From Archangium violaceum (GTDB taxonomy: Bacteria; Myxococcota; Myxococcia; Myxococcales; Myxococcaceae): a DNA stretch of 64,000 bases. Positions 38,471 to 47,232 of the stretch are shown here, one piece after another. A program made the position numbers and the translations under genes. Where the stretch lies: positions 4,057,001-4,121,000 of the forward strand of contig NZ_CP069396.1 of NCBI RefSeq assembly GCF_016887565.1, read 5' to 3'. The notes below the pieces were generated by a model. The model worked only from the letters and a program-made list of their open reading frames with translations. It ran no database searches and was not told the DNA's origin. The first letter of the stretch is position 1; the number at the start of each line of letters is the position of its first letter.

Positions 38471-39259
38471 ATGAGCCACACGCAGGAGCCCGAGGTGCAC
38501 GTTGCTCCCGAGGTCGCGCGCTACGCGGGAGAGGTCGCGAGCCGCCTCCGCGCGCTACTCGGGGACGAGCTGCTGGGCGCATACCTCATCGGCTCGGGCA
38601 GCCTGGGGGGCTATGAGCCGGGGCGGAGCGACATCGACATCATCGCCATCTGCGCCCACCGGCAGGAGGTGCGCGTCAAACAGGCGATCGCGGAGGCCCT
38701 CGACCACCGGGTGCTCGCCTGTCCGGCGAGAGGATTGGAGTTCGTGCTCTACCCGAAGGACGCGGTGGCCACGCCCACCCGGTCCCCGAGGTTCGAGATG
38801 AACTTCAACACGGGAGCGCACATGAACTACCGGCTCGGCTTCGATCCCGCGGACGAGGCGGCGCACTGGTTCGTCATCGATCTCGACATCGCGCGAGGGC
38901 ATGCGGTGCCGCTGGTGGGGCCGCCCGCGAGCGAGCTGCTGGCCGCTGCTCCACGGGCCTGGGTGCTGGACGCGGTGCGGGACTCGCTCACATGGCACGC
39001 GAGGGAGGAGCCGGTGAGCCCCAACAACGTGCTCAACGCATGCCGGGCCTGGCGCTACGCGGAGGAATGCGTGTGGGGGACCAAGGTGGCCGGCGCCACA
39101 TGGGCCCGCGCGCGGCTCGCGGACCCCTCGCTCATCGAGGCCGCGATCGCGAAGCGCAATGGCCAGCCGGGCCCCGCTCTGGAGCAGGATGCGGTGCGCG
39201 CCCTGGTCCAGCGGGTGCTGGACGCCGTCGAGCGCGCTTCCCGGCGGAGTCATCCGTAG
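38471..39259 (+). CDS. Aminoglycoside adenylyltransferase-like nucleotidyltransferase
   Basis: A 262-residue protein with the nucleotidyltransferase motif G41-S-G-S followed by D54 and D56 (SDIDIIAI), the metal-binding pair. The C-terminal helical domain carries SLTWHAREEPVSPNNVLNACRAWRY, as in AadA/DUF4111 enzymes. These transfer AMP to antibiotics such as streptomycin/spectinomycin in resistant bacteria. Activity on a drug here is not implied, because many chromosomal relatives have unknown substrates. It ends 7 bases from the convergent lipoprotein gene. Confidence 0.8.
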   Translation: MSHTQEPEVHVAPEVARYAGEVASRLRALLGDELLGAYLIGSGSLGGYEPGRSDIDIIAICAHRQEVRVKQAIAEALDHRVLACPARGLEFVLYPKDAVATPTRSPRFEMNFNTGAHMNYRLGFDPADEAAHWFVIDLDIARGHAVPLVGPPASELLAAAPRAWVLDAVRDSLTWHAREEPVSPNNVLNACRAWRYAEECVWGTKVAGATWARARLADPSLIEAAIAKRNGQPGPALEQDAVRALVQRVLDAVERASRRSHP

Positions 39260-39266
39260 CGGATGG

Positions 39267-39530
39267 CTAGCACTCTGGGGTGTACAGGCTGTAGGCCGAC
39301 GTCCTGCCCGAACTGTACCACCAGCCACACGAGCAACCCCGGATGCCGATCTGGGTCGTGTAGGTCGCGTCGCTGTAGTAGGTGTACAGGGAGTCCGGGC
39401 TGTTGGCGCAATCGGGAATGGGGGACTCCAGCGTGGACAGATCGGCGGCCTCTTCCTGTTCCACGGGCGCGCCACAGCCCACCACCATCAGCGCCGTCGC
39501 CAACAGACCGCCGAAAATGCTTGCTCGCAT
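39267..39530 (-). CDS. Small cysteine-rich lipoprotein
   Basis: An 87-residue precursor. ATG 39530 starts a signal peptide ending in the lipobox VVGC at residues 17-20. The mature part is short, acidic at first, then Tyr/Ser/Gly-rich with five cysteines (PDCANSPDS, IRGCSCGWW, TPEC). Such small secreted proteins of the DUF6289-like type are common in myxobacteria. The family assignment is tentative. The function is unknown. Confidence 0.68.
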   Translation of the reverse strand: MRASIFGGLLATALMVVGCGAPVEQEEAADLSTLESPIPDCANSPDSLYTYYSDATYTTQIGIRGCSCGWWYSSGRTSAYSLYTPEC

Positions 39531-39722
39531 GCGTCCTCCGTCAGGGTTATTCCCCAAACCTTAACAAATTATCGCTTTCGTGGGAATGCCCGGCATTCGG
39601 ACTTTGGTGTTGCTGAAAAGGTGTCGCGGGACTCGAATTGATGACATTCCTTGGCGTTTGCACTTGCACTGCCCTGCGTCAGGGCAAGATGCGGCGCCTG
39701 ATCGCCGCACGGAGAACGCACG

Positions 39723-40328
39723 ATGAAGCTCTACTACAGCCAGCACACCCGGGGTCACCGTCCCCGTTGGGTGCTCGAGGAACTGGGCACCCCATACGAA
39801 CTGCATCGGCTGGACCTGCGCAAGGGCGAGCACAAGTCGCCCGAGTACCAGCGGATCCACCCGTTGGGCCTGGTGCCCGCGCTGGAGGATGAGGGCAGGG
39901 TGCTGGTGGAGTCGGGGGCCATCTGTCTCTACCTGGCGGACAAGTACCCGGAGAAGAAGCTGGCTCCGACGCCCGGCTCTCACGAGCGGGGTGAGTACTA
40001 CCAATGGGTGATGTTCGCCCTGAGCACGCTGGAGCCGCCTCTCTCGACCTTCGCGTCCCATACGCGCTTCCTGCCCGAGGCCGAGCGTCAGCCGGCGGTG
40101 GCCGAGCGGGCGAAACAGCAGTTCCTGCCCGCGCTGCGCATGCTGGAACAGCGGCTCACGGGCCGCGAGTACGTCGTTGGTGATGCCTTCTGCGTGGCGG
40201 ACGTGCTCCTCTCCGGGGTGCTCTCCTGGATCTCGCTGGTGGGCCTGGCCAACGACTTCCCCGGGCTGCGGGCGTACACGAAACGTCAGATGGAACGTCC
40301 CGCGGCGAGGCGCGCCTACGCGGACTAG
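39723..40328 (+). CDS. Glutathione S-transferase family protein
   Basis: A 201-residue cytosolic GST. The N-terminal thioredoxin-like domain starts MKLYYSQHTRGHRPRWVLEELG, with a Ser at residue 6 near the expected thiolate-activating position. The ESGAICLYLADKYPEKKL motif (Ser-binding glutathione loop) is conserved. The helical C-terminal domain has YVVGDAFCVADVLL, the N-capping box. GSTs conjugate or transfer glutathione. Myxobacterial copies often act in detoxification, but the substrate is unknown. Promoter-like or hairpin sequences upstream were not convincing. Confidence 0.9.
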   Translation: MKLYYSQHTRGHRPRWVLEELGTPYELHRLDLRKGEHKSPEYQRIHPLGLVPALEDEGRVLVESGAICLYLADKYPEKKLAPTPGSHERGEYYQWVMFALSTLEPPLSTFASHTRFLPEAERQPAVAERAKQQFLPALRMLEQRLTGREYVVGDAFCVADVLLSGVLSWISLVGLANDFPGLRAYTKRQMERPAARRAYAD

Positions 40329-40337
40329 CAGGGGCCG

Positions 40338-40353
40338 CGGGACCTTTGTCCCG
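40338..40353 (+). terminator. Small hairpin between convergent genes
   Basis: CGGGAC CTTT GTCCCG, a perfect 6-pair stem, 10 bases after the GST stop and 4 bases before the opposite gene's stop. There is no T-run, so it is a weak terminator candidate. Confidence 0.4.
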
Positions 40354-40356
40354 AGC

Positions 40357-41295
40357 TCAGAAGAGGGGGACGCGGAAGTCCTTCACCACGCCCATGTGCT
40401 GCATGTTGGTGGCATCGCTGTCCCCGGACTCCACCGGGGAGATGTCCGTCAGCGGGGTGTAGACGCGGCTGTCGAGGACGAGCCCACCCGCGAAGGTATT
40501 GGAACCGATGACCGTGGCCTTCTGATACTTGCGGAGATCCCCATCCACCAGGACATGGTCGTAGGGCTTGCTCCTCGGGTGGCTGGTGTTGGTGTTTCCG
40601 CTCTTGTCCGCGGGGTAGGGACTGCTGGTGACGACCACCTGCGAGAGGACGGAGAAGCAGGGCTCGCCTCGGCTGTCCGTGTTGAGATCTCCGCCGATGA
40701 CGAGGTAGTCGCTCTCGGGCACGGTGGCGCGGATCCGCCCGATGAGCGTGTTGGCCTGCTCCTGACGAACGCTGCTGCTGGCGGTGAGCAGGTGCACACT
40801 CACGGCCCAGAGGTCGCGCGGGCCGGGGATGTCGATGCGTGCCCATGCGAAGTCCCGGGTGCTCGTCTGGGGATCGTCCCACTCACCCGACTCGATGATG
40901 GGCCAGCGACTGATGATGCCGTTGGCGATCTGCGCTCCCTCCTCCCGGTAGTAGTGATAGCTGGGTCCAACCCGATCCACCATCGCGCGGATGTCGTCCT
41001 CTCCATTGAGCGCGTAGTTGAACTCCTGGAGGAGCACGACGTCCGGGGCCACGCCTCGCATCAACCGGATGCCGTGGCCCGGGTCGTAGGACTGGGCATC
41101 CCCGCTGGTGAGGTTGGCCGCCATGATGCGGAGGTTCGCGTATTCGGTCCCAGAGTCCTCTCCGGCGTCGGTGGTCGAGCCTCCGTCGCTCACCGATGAC
41201 GGCGGGACGTGTGATGTTTCACGCCCCTCGCAGGCAGAGGCGAGCACGAGGATGGAAACCGCGGCGCACGGAAGGACGGAGAATGCCTTTGTCAT
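40357..41295 (-). CDS. Endonuclease/exonuclease/phosphatase-family lipoprotein
   Basis: A 312-residue exported protein. A signal peptide ends in the lipobox LASAC with C22. An Asp/Ser/Gly linker precedes the EEP fold, which has NLRIMAANLTSGD, DVVLLQEFNYA (catalytic Glu), WAVSVHLLTAS, LVIGGDLNTDSRGEP (catalytic Asp/Asn) and HMGVVKDFRVPL (catalytic His near the end). EEP enzymes cleave phosphodiesters in DNA, lipids or inositol phosphates. As a surface lipoprotein it may degrade extracellular DNA or phospholipids, which is inferred from location. Confidence 0.88.
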   Translation of the reverse strand: MTKAFSVLPCAAVSILVLASACEGRETSHVPPSSVSDGGSTTDAGEDSGTEYANLRIMAANLTSGDAQSYDPGHGIRLMRGVAPDVVLLQEFNYALNGEDDIRAMVDRVGPSYHYYREEGAQIANGIISRWPIIESGEWDDPQTSTRDFAWARIDIPGPRDLWAVSVHLLTASSSVRQEQANTLIGRIRATVPESDYLVIGGDLNTDSRGEPCFSVLSQVVVTSSPYPADKSGNTNTSHPRSKPYDHVLVDGDLRKYQKATVIGSNTFAGGLVLDSRVYTPLTDISPVESGDSDATNMQHMGVVKDFRVPLF

Positions 41296-41515
41296 GGGAG
41301 TTCTCAGATTCTTGACTTCCGCGGGGAATGAAGTGGACCACGATGCCGACCCGCGGACGAGGAGACGCTAGGCCAGATGAGGCAATGGCCTCATCACGAG
41401 CTCATCATGGATTCATCATCCATTCAGCACCGGTTTCCTGCGCACCCTGGTTTTCACTTGCGCGAGCAGACTTCTTCCTGAATAACCTGCAAGTCACTAC
41501 AGAAAGGTCCGGTGG

Positions 41516-43738
41516 ATGGAAGTCGGAACATCAATAAGAGCATTTGCTCGGATTCATTGCGTCCTGATGATCTTGAGCGCTTTCTTGTGCGTCGAGAACA
41601 GGGCCCATGCCGCCGTTGGAGCGACCACGCCCTTCATCAGCTACGAGGCCGAGGCTGGAACGGTGGGGGGTGGTGCTTCCGTTTCATCCCTGACGTCTCC
41701 GCCCACGACGCAGTACTCGAGTCCTGAGCTGGAGGCATCGGGCCATGCCTATGTCCGGCTCACGGGAACCGGCCAGTACGTGCAGTGGGTGAACGATACG
41801 GGCAAGAACATCACCGCGATCAATGTGCGCGCCAGCATTCCGGACGCGCCGAACGGAGGAGGGATCACCGCCACGTTGAATCTGTACGTCAATGGGGTGT
41901 TTCGTCAGGCCCTCACCCTGAGCTCGAAGCAGACCTGGCTCTATGAAGGCAACAACAACTATCAAGGCAACAATCAGAACCCCGCGGACGGCGCTCCACG
42001 CGTCTTCTACGACGACATGCACACCTTCATCACGGGTGCGGCCGTCCCGCCGGGAGCCACGATCCGCCTTCAGAAAGACGCAGCGAATACAGCATCGTTC
42101 TACTACATCGACGTCGTTGATCTGGAAGCGCCTCCCCCGCCGCTCACCCAGCCGGCCAACTCGCTCTCCATTACCAGCTACGGGGCCGTGGCCAACGACA
42201 GCAGCGTAGACAACTCGGCCGCCATCCAGAATTGCATCAACGCCGCCCAGTCCCAGGGAAAGAGCGTCTGGATTCCCGTGGGCACCTTCTATGTCAGGAC
42301 GACAGGGGGGATCAACGCGACGGGAATCACCATCCAGGGCGCGGGGATGTGGTACAGCACGATCTACCGCAACATGCCGCTTCCCAACGCGAACCCGTTG
42401 GGAGCCATCTTCAACCTCACGTCCTGCACGGTGCGGAACTTCGCCCTCGATTCGAACGCCCCCAGCAGGGCCGTCGTTGACGGCTGTGGCGGCGGTATGG
42501 ATACGACGGGCACCAACTGGCTGGCGGACAGCATCTGGACTCAACATACGATGTCCGGGTTCTGGGCCTCGGGTACCGGCGGAACGGTGCAGAATTGCCG
42601 CCTCACGAGCATCTGGGCCGATGGGTTCAATCTCAACAACGTCAGCCTCACCGGGACCGTCGGCAACAACCTGACCGGTAGGAACAACTTCGTCCGAGGT
42701 ACGGGCGATGACGCGATCGCCATCAACTCCGTCGACTACAACGGGAGTCAGCACTACACCCCGATGTCCAACGCCACCCTGCTCAACAACACCTCGATCG
42801 CTCCCTGGGGAGGGAAGGGAATCGGAATCTATGGTGGCAGCGGTCACCTGGTGAAAGACAACTACATGAGTGATACGGCGAGGTATGTCGGCCTGGGCGT
42901 GATGAAGTTCGGCGTGAACGGGTCGGATCTCCTCTCCGGAACGGTGACGGGTAACACCGTCGTGCGCAGTGGTGGAAATGGCTTCGTCCAACAGCAGCCG
43001 GCCCTGCACATTGGCAACGGCGGCGACGGCCAGAACGTGGGCACGGTCGCGAACGTCACGGTCAGTGGGAATACCGTGATCGACTCGCTGTACAATGGGG
43101 TTGGCTTCTCGACGAGCTCCAACATCCTCTTCGAGAACAATACGATCATTTCTCCGGGGCTGGACGGGGTCGTCATTTCTCCACCGTTCTATCCAGCCCC
43201 CACCGGCTCCGCGACGATCCGTGGCAATACCGTGAGCGGCCTGGAACCCGGAAGGTATCCGTTCCTCAGTTTCTCGAACGGTTTCGTGGCCACGGTCACG
43301 GGAAACAGCTGGCCAGATGGGAGCCCCCGCAAGCTGATCCCCGGTATGAGCGTTTCCCTCCAGGCCGTGGGCAACGGGATGTACGTCTGCGCCGAGGATG
43401 CTGGGAGCAGCCCGCTCATCGCCAACCGCACCGCGGCCGGTCCATGGGAGACATACACCGTGGTCGATGCTGGCAACGGGAACATCGCTCTCCGGGCCCA
43501 GATCAACGAGATGTACGTCTGCGCCGAGAATACTGGGAGCAGCCCGCTCATCGCCAACCGCACCGCGGTCGGCCCGTGGGAGTCCTTCACCGAGGTCGAC
43601 GCTGGCAACGGGAACATCGCCCTCCGGGCCCAGGTCAACGGGCTGTATGTCTCCGCCAGTAATTCTGGGAACGGCCCGCTCATCGCCAACCAGGCCTCGG
43701 TGGGCGCTTGGGAGACCTTCGCCGTCCAGATTCACTGA
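41516..43738 (+). CDS. Secreted beta-helix glycanase with carbohydrate-binding domains
   Basis: A 740-residue secreted protein. After the signal peptide (cleavage near AHAAVG), residues 40-205 resemble a CBM6/35-type binding domain (SYEAEAGTVGGGA, GTGQYVQWVND). Residues 218-600 form a right-handed parallel beta-helix of pectate-lyase-3/GH87 type, with TSYGAVANDSSVDNSAAIQNC and RGTGDDAIAINS (acidic active-site residues). The last 120 residues hold three fascin-like repeats of about 42 residues, each with MYVCAE and PLIANRTA. GH87 members cut alpha-1,3-glucan; the substrate here is inferred. ATG 41516 is used. Confidence 0.85.
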   Translation: MEVGTSIRAFARIHCVLMILSAFLCVENRAHAAVGATTPFISYEAEAGTVGGGASVSSLTSPPTTQYSSPELEASGHAYVRLTGTGQYVQWVNDTGKNITAINVRASIPDAPNGGGITATLNLYVNGVFRQALTLSSKQTWLYEGNNNYQGNNQNPADGAPRVFYDDMHTFITGAAVPPGATIRLQKDAANTASFYYIDVVDLEAPPPPLTQPANSLSITSYGAVANDSSVDNSAAIQNCINAAQSQGKSVWIPVGTFYVRTTGGINATGITIQGAGMWYSTIYRNMPLPNANPLGAIFNLTSCTVRNFALDSNAPSRAVVDGCGGGMDTTGTNWLADSIWTQHTMSGFWASGTGGTVQNCRLTSIWADGFNLNNVSLTGTVGNNLTGRNNFVRGTGDDAIAINSVDYNGSQHYTPMSNATLLNNTSIAPWGGKGIGIYGGSGHLVKDNYMSDTARYVGLGVMKFGVNGSDLLSGTVTGNTVVRSGGNGFVQQQPALHIGNGGDGQNVGTVANVTVSGNTVIDSLYNGVGFSTSSNILFENNTIISPGLDGVVISPPFYPAPTGSATIRGNTVSGLEPGRYPFLSFSNGFVATVTGNSWPDGSPRKLIPGMSVSLQAVGNGMYVCAEDAGSSPLIANRTAAGPWETYTVVDAGNGNIALRAQINEMYVCAENTGSSPLIANRTAVGPWESFTEVDAGNGNIALRAQVNGLYVSASNSGNGPLIANQASVGAWETFAVQIH

Positions 43739-43753
43739 GCAGCAGTGAAATCC

Positions 43754-43781
43754 GTAGGGGGCTCACGCCGGGCTCCCCTAC
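43754..43781 (+). terminator. Hairpin after the beta-helix glycanase
   Basis: GTAGGGG ... CCCCTAC with a GGCTCACGCC-type loop, 15 bases after the stop at 43738. It is a stem without a clear T-run, so it is a moderate terminator candidate. Confidence 0.5.
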
Positions 43782-43842
43782 ACCCCCCGGATCCATGAAC
43801 AAGCGCGATGCATGCCTGCCTGGAGGGCGTTAGCCTCCGCAC

Positions 43843-44976
43843 ATGTCCCTTCGTCCCTACCGCATCGACGTCCCCGAGACCGTTCTCGTTGATCTCCACC
43901 GTCGCCTGGACGCAACGCGTTTTCCGGAGCCGCTCCCCGGCGGCTGGGAGCGCGGTGCCGATGTTTCCTACGTGCGCGAGCTCTGCGCGTATTGGCGCCA
44001 CCAGTACGACTGGCGCAAGCACGAGGCCGAGCTGAACCGCCATCCGCAGTTCCTCTGCGAGGTGGACGGGGTCGACATCCATTTCTGGCATGTCCGGGGA
44101 AGGGGACCGGCCCCCATCCCCCTGCTGCTCACCCACGGTTGGCCGGGGTCCATCTACGAATTCCACCACCTCATCGGCCCGTTGACGGACCCGGCCGCGC
44201 ACGGCGGAAATCCGGCGGACGCGTTCGACGTCGTCATCCCCGCGCTGCCCGGTTACGGATTCAGCGGCAAGCCTCGCGAGGCCGGGTGGAATCCCGCGCG
44301 TATCGCCGCGGCCTTCGATCGGCTGATGGTCCAGGAGCTCGGCTACTCCCGCTACGGCGCGCAGGGCGGTGATTGGGGCAGCATCGTCACCATGGCGCTC
44401 GGCGTGAAGCACGCCGAGCACCTGCTGGGCATCCATCTCAACATGCCCCTGGCCGCGCCTCCTCCGGGTGCGGAGCAGAGCGAGGAGGTCAGGAGCTTCG
44501 GACAGAAGGCCGCGGCCTGGCAGGCGGCCGAGGCGGGCTATAGCCACGTGCAGGGGACGAAGCCGATGTCGCTCGCCATCGCGCAGGCCGACTCGCCGGC
44601 GGGGCTCGCCGCGTGGATCGTCGAGAAGTTCCGCACCTGGAGCGATTGTGGCGGGGACGTGGAGCGAGCCTTCTCCAAGGACTGGCTGCTGACGAACCTG
44701 ATGTTCTACTGGGCGCCCAACAGCATCGCGAGCGCGGCCAACCTGTACTTCGAGACCATGGCCCTGCGGCAGGTGGACCTGAGCACGCCTGTACGCGTCC
44801 CCACGGGGGTGGCGGCGTTTCCCCGGGAGATCCTCACCGCGCCCCGGAGCTGGCTGGAGGCGCGGTTCGATCTGCGGCGGTACACGGAGATGCCTCGCGG
44901 CGGTCACTTCGCCGCCACCGAGGCGCCGGAGTTGTTTCTCGAGGACGTGCGCGCGTTCTTCCGCACGCTGCGTTAG
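43843..44976 (+). CDS. Epoxide hydrolase (EHN-type alpha/beta hydrolase)
   Basis: A 377-residue epoxide hydrolase. The N-terminal EHN domain (PYRIDVPETVLVDLHRRLDATRFPE) precedes the alpha/beta hydrolase core. HGWPGS carries the oxyanion hole, the nucleophilic Asp sits in GAQGGDWGS, and the catalytic His is in GGHFAATE. Epoxide hydrolases open epoxides to diols. The EHN domain places it with soluble/microsomal-type bacterial enzymes. No signal peptide is seen. It ends 23 bases before the DNA-repair gene, so the two may be co-transcribed. Confidence 0.93.
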   Translation: MSLRPYRIDVPETVLVDLHRRLDATRFPEPLPGGWERGADVSYVRELCAYWRHQYDWRKHEAELNRHPQFLCEVDGVDIHFWHVRGRGPAPIPLLLTHGWPGSIYEFHHLIGPLTDPAAHGGNPADAFDVVIPALPGYGFSGKPREAGWNPARIAAAFDRLMVQELGYSRYGAQGGDWGSIVTMALGVKHAEHLLGIHLNMPLAAPPPGAEQSEEVRSFGQKAAAWQAAEAGYSHVQGTKPMSLAIAQADSPAGLAAWIVEKFRTWSDCGGDVERAFSKDWLLTNLMFYWAPNSIASAANLYFETMALRQVDLSTPVRVPTGVAAFPREILTAPRSWLEARFDLRRYTEMPRGGHFAATEAPELFLEDVRAFFRTLR

Positions 44977-44999
44977 CTTTGGGAGCCAGGGCGGGACTC

Positions 45000-46109
45000 A
45001 TGCCGGAACAGCTCAAGAACTTCTTCGACCGGAAAGTGGTGGAGCGCATCGCCGCCATGCTGCATGGCGCCCACCCGTCCTTCCCGCGGCAACGCTTCCT
45101 GGCCGAGGCCACCGACGGACTCGAGGCTCACGAGCTCCTGGGACGGGCCCGCCACATCATGCGGGCGATGCACCGGGCGCTCCCGGGTGACTTCGAGCAC
45201 GCGGCCGGAATCCTCCTGCGTTCGCTCGGGCCGGAGTTCGAACGCCAGGAGCTCCAGGGCATGGGGGTGTTCATCTACCTGCCTCACACCCTGTACGTAG
45301 CGGAGCATGGGCTCGGCCACTTCGAAACGTCGATGCGCGCCCAGTACGAGCTCACCAAACGATTCACCGCGGAGTTTTCCATCCGCCCGTTCCTCGAGCG
45401 CTACCCACGCGAGACATGGGAGCGCCTCCGGCAATGGACGAAGGATCCGAGCGTCCACGTCCGGCGGCTCGTCTCGGAGGGCACGAGGCCCCGGCTGCCG
45501 TGGGCTTCACGCCTTCGTGCGTTCCAGGAGGATCCTCGCCCGGTGCTCGAGCTGCTCGAGCTGCTCAAGGACGATCCCGAGCTCTACGTCCGGCGCTCCG
45601 TCGCCAACAACCTGAACGACATCGGCAAGGACCACCCGGACGTCCTGGTGGACACCTGCGAACGGTGGAGTGAGGGGGCCTCGCCGGAACGGTCGTGGAT
45701 CATCCGCCACGCGCTCCGCTCCGCCGTGAAGCGAGGAGACGCGCGTGCCCTCTCGGTGCTCGGTTTCCGCGGAGGCGGAGGGCTCGAGGTGACGGCCTCG
45801 TTCCGGCCCGAGCGGGTCCGGCTGGGCGAGAGCGTTGGGATGACCCTGTCCGTCATCAATCGCACGCGGACACGGCAGCAGGCCATCGTCGACTTCGCCG
45901 TGCACTTCATCAAGGCGAACGGCTCGGCCAGTCCAAAGGTCTTCAAGGGAGGCAAGGTCGATCTCCTCCCCGGCGCCTCCTGCACCCTCGAGAAGACGAT
46001 CTCCTTCGCCGCGAAGACGACGCGAAAGCACTACACGGGCACGCACCGGGTCGAGGCGCTCGTCAATGGCCGGACCACGGACCTGGGGAGCTTCACCGTC
46101 GTGGGGTGA
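45000..46109 (+). CDS. alkC: AlkC-type DNA alkylation repair protein with C-terminal Ig-like domain
   Basis: A 369-residue HEAT-repeat DNA glycosylase-like protein. AlkC/AlkD proteins excise 3-methyladenine-type lesions. It begins MPEQLKNFFDRKVVERIA and carries the conserved HFETSMRAQYELTKRFTAEFSIRPF and HVRRLVSEGTRPRLPWA, then VRRSVANNLNDIGKDHP. Residues 265-369 are a beta-sandwich tail (SFRPERVRLGESVGMTLSVINRT) of the Ig-like kind, which many AlkC proteins have. ATG 45000 is chosen after the GGGAG-like site. The frame runs further upstream into the hydrolase but has no better start. Confidence 0.9.
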   Translation: MPEQLKNFFDRKVVERIAAMLHGAHPSFPRQRFLAEATDGLEAHELLGRARHIMRAMHRALPGDFEHAAGILLRSLGPEFERQELQGMGVFIYLPHTLYVAEHGLGHFETSMRAQYELTKRFTAEFSIRPFLERYPRETWERLRQWTKDPSVHVRRLVSEGTRPRLPWASRLRAFQEDPRPVLELLELLKDDPELYVRRSVANNLNDIGKDHPDVLVDTCERWSEGASPERSWIIRHALRSAVKRGDARALSVLGFRGGGGLEVTASFRPERVRLGESVGMTLSVINRTRTRQQAIVDFAVHFIKANGSASPKVFKGGKVDLLPGASCTLEKTISFAAKTTRKHYTGTHRVEALVNGRTTDLGSFTVVG

Positions 46110-46194
46110 GGCGCTCCCGCCGGGCAGGGCCAAGGCCTGAAACATGCGACTGGGCCCCCAGAAATGTGATTGCCTTCGGAGCTATACGTATGTG

Positions 46195-46320
46195 TTACCA
46201 GGGCCCGATACCGCAGTAGATACCTGCGCCGCCACGGCCGCACACATCGGCTCTGCCGTCCCCGTTCGCGTCTGGAAGTCACTGCGTTAGCTCTGCGAGC
46301 GACCAACGCGTGTGCCCCAA
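46195..46320 (-). pseudogene. Relic of an FG-GAP/VCBS repeat protein
   Basis: On the minus strand, DANGDGRADVCGRGGAGIYC reads from about 46269 to 46211, followed by GIGPW and a stop. This is the calcium-binding DxNGDGxxD repeat of FG-GAP proteins. Upstream, RWSLAELTQ is followed by a stop and a one-base slip before the repeat, so the fragment is broken. It lies inside a gene-free gap of 342 bases and does not belong to an intact gene in this window. Confidence 0.6.
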
Positions 46321-46366
46321 GGGGTGGCAACGGGAGGCGTTTTCCTGGATTTGTCATTGAACGGGC

Positions 46367-46400
46367 TTGACATAGATTTCTGGGTTGCTCAGCATGCCAA
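46367..46400 (+). promoter_or_regulatory. Candidate promoter of the small exported gene
   Basis: TTGACA at 46367-46372 is a perfect -35 match. The -10 element 17 bases further on is CAGCAT, which is weak. It lies about 80 bases before ATG 46452, whose AAGGAG site (CTTGAAGGAGACGG) is strong. Confidence 0.35.
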
Positions 46401-46451
46401 TGCTTCTGGCTGCACATCGATCTTTACCCAACTTGAAGGAGACGGAACCGT

Positions 46452-46919
46452 ATGCACAAGAGCATCAGCAAGATCGCATTGGTGGGGATTACCCTGAGCG
46501 CGGGACTGACCACGAGCTTCGCCGCCGAGAAGGGAGATGCTGATTCCCAGACGGGCGTGGTGTCCTCCCCACAGGCTCCCGTGAGCAAGGAGGCCCTGCT
46601 GGCGCCCACCTGTACCCTCGTGGCCCCCGCCAGCGTTTCGCGGGGCCAGACGTTCAATCTCCAGGTGAACTACAACCCCTGTGTCGGCGTGGGCCGGATC
46701 GAGACCTGGACGATCTCCTGGCCGTCCACGCTCGCGAACTTCGCGCAGAAGACGGTCCGCGAGAAGCGCTTCTTCAGTGGGGGCAACTGTGTCGTCGGGT
46801 CGAGCGAGATCGCCGCCGCACCCAGTGCCGGGGCCATCACCGGAACCGCCACGGTGACGGTGGAAGTCCAGGGGGAGGGATTCTCCTGCTCGGCCTCGAC
46901 CACCATGACCGTCAACTGA
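46452..46919 (+). CDS. Small exported protein, unknown function
   Basis: A 155-residue protein. ATG 46452 has an AAGGAG site. A signal peptide (MHKSISKIALVGITLSAGLTT) is cleaved near FAAEKG. After an Asp/Ser/Thr-rich spacer, a beta-rich domain follows with four cysteines (TCTLV, NPCVGVG, NCVVGS, FSCSA) that could form two disulfides. The last 60 residues have beta-sandwich-like strands (ITGTATVTVEVQGEG). No family was recognised. The nearby hairpin at 46971 may terminate it. Confidence 0.7.
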   Translation: MHKSISKIALVGITLSAGLTTSFAAEKGDADSQTGVVSSPQAPVSKEALLAPTCTLVAPASVSRGQTFNLQVNYNPCVGVGRIETWTISWPSTLANFAQKTVREKRFFSGGNCVVGSSEIAAAPSAGAITGTATVTVEVQGEGFSCSASTTMTVN

Positions 46920-46970
46920 TGTAGCAGGCAGGACGAGTGGGCGGTCGAACACCGCCGCATTCGCGGTCAT

Positions 46971-46997
46971 GGGTGAGAGCTGTCGCGGCTCTCACCC
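46971..46997 (+). terminator. Hairpin after the small exported gene
   Basis: GGGTGAGAGC and GCTCTCACCC form a perfect 10-pair stem around a TGTCGCG loop, about 50 bases after the stop at 46919. No T-run is present. Confidence 0.5.
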
Positions 46998-47219
46998 GCT
47001 CCGCTTCCGCTGCCTCTGAAGATCGGAGCACACCGCCTCGTAGATCATGTGCATCTCGAGGTCTGGGTGGTGCAGCAGGGTGATGACCTTGCCTGGGCCC
47101 AACCCGGCGTCGACGTCGAACACGATGTCTCCAATCCCCGAGGACAGGCCGGCGTACATCTCCACATACCGGGGCAGGGTCAGGTCAACGGGGTGCGGAC
47201 ACCCCGTCGCCGTCGTCAT
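46992..47219 (-). CDS. Small hypothetical protein
   Basis: A 75-residue frame starting at ATG 47219, 13 bases after the stop of the long beta-helix gene. It reads MTTATGCPHPVDLTLPRYVEM and has a hydrophobic middle (GIGDIVFDVDAGLGPGKVITLL). Composition is credible, but I see no motif and no clear ribosome site. It could be a small coupled gene, a fragment, or chance. Its 3' end overlaps the hairpin at 46971. Confidence 0.4.
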   Translation of the reverse strand: MTTATGCPHPVDLTLPRYVEMYAGLSSGIGDIVFDVDAGLGPGKVITLLHHPDLEMHMIYEAVCSDLQRQRKRSG

Positions 47220-47232
47220 CCGGACGCTTCGC

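Noticed and set aside
39640..39690. TTGGCGTTTGCACTTGCACT before the GST gene as a sigma-54 promoter
   Set aside because: The GG to GC spacing is 11, not 10, bases. The nearby GCCCTGCGTCAGGGC hairpin is too small to argue from.
41684..43735. Minus-strand ORF of 683 codons opposite the beta-helix gene
   Set aside because: It mirrors the plus-strand gene, which has a signal peptide and domain structure.
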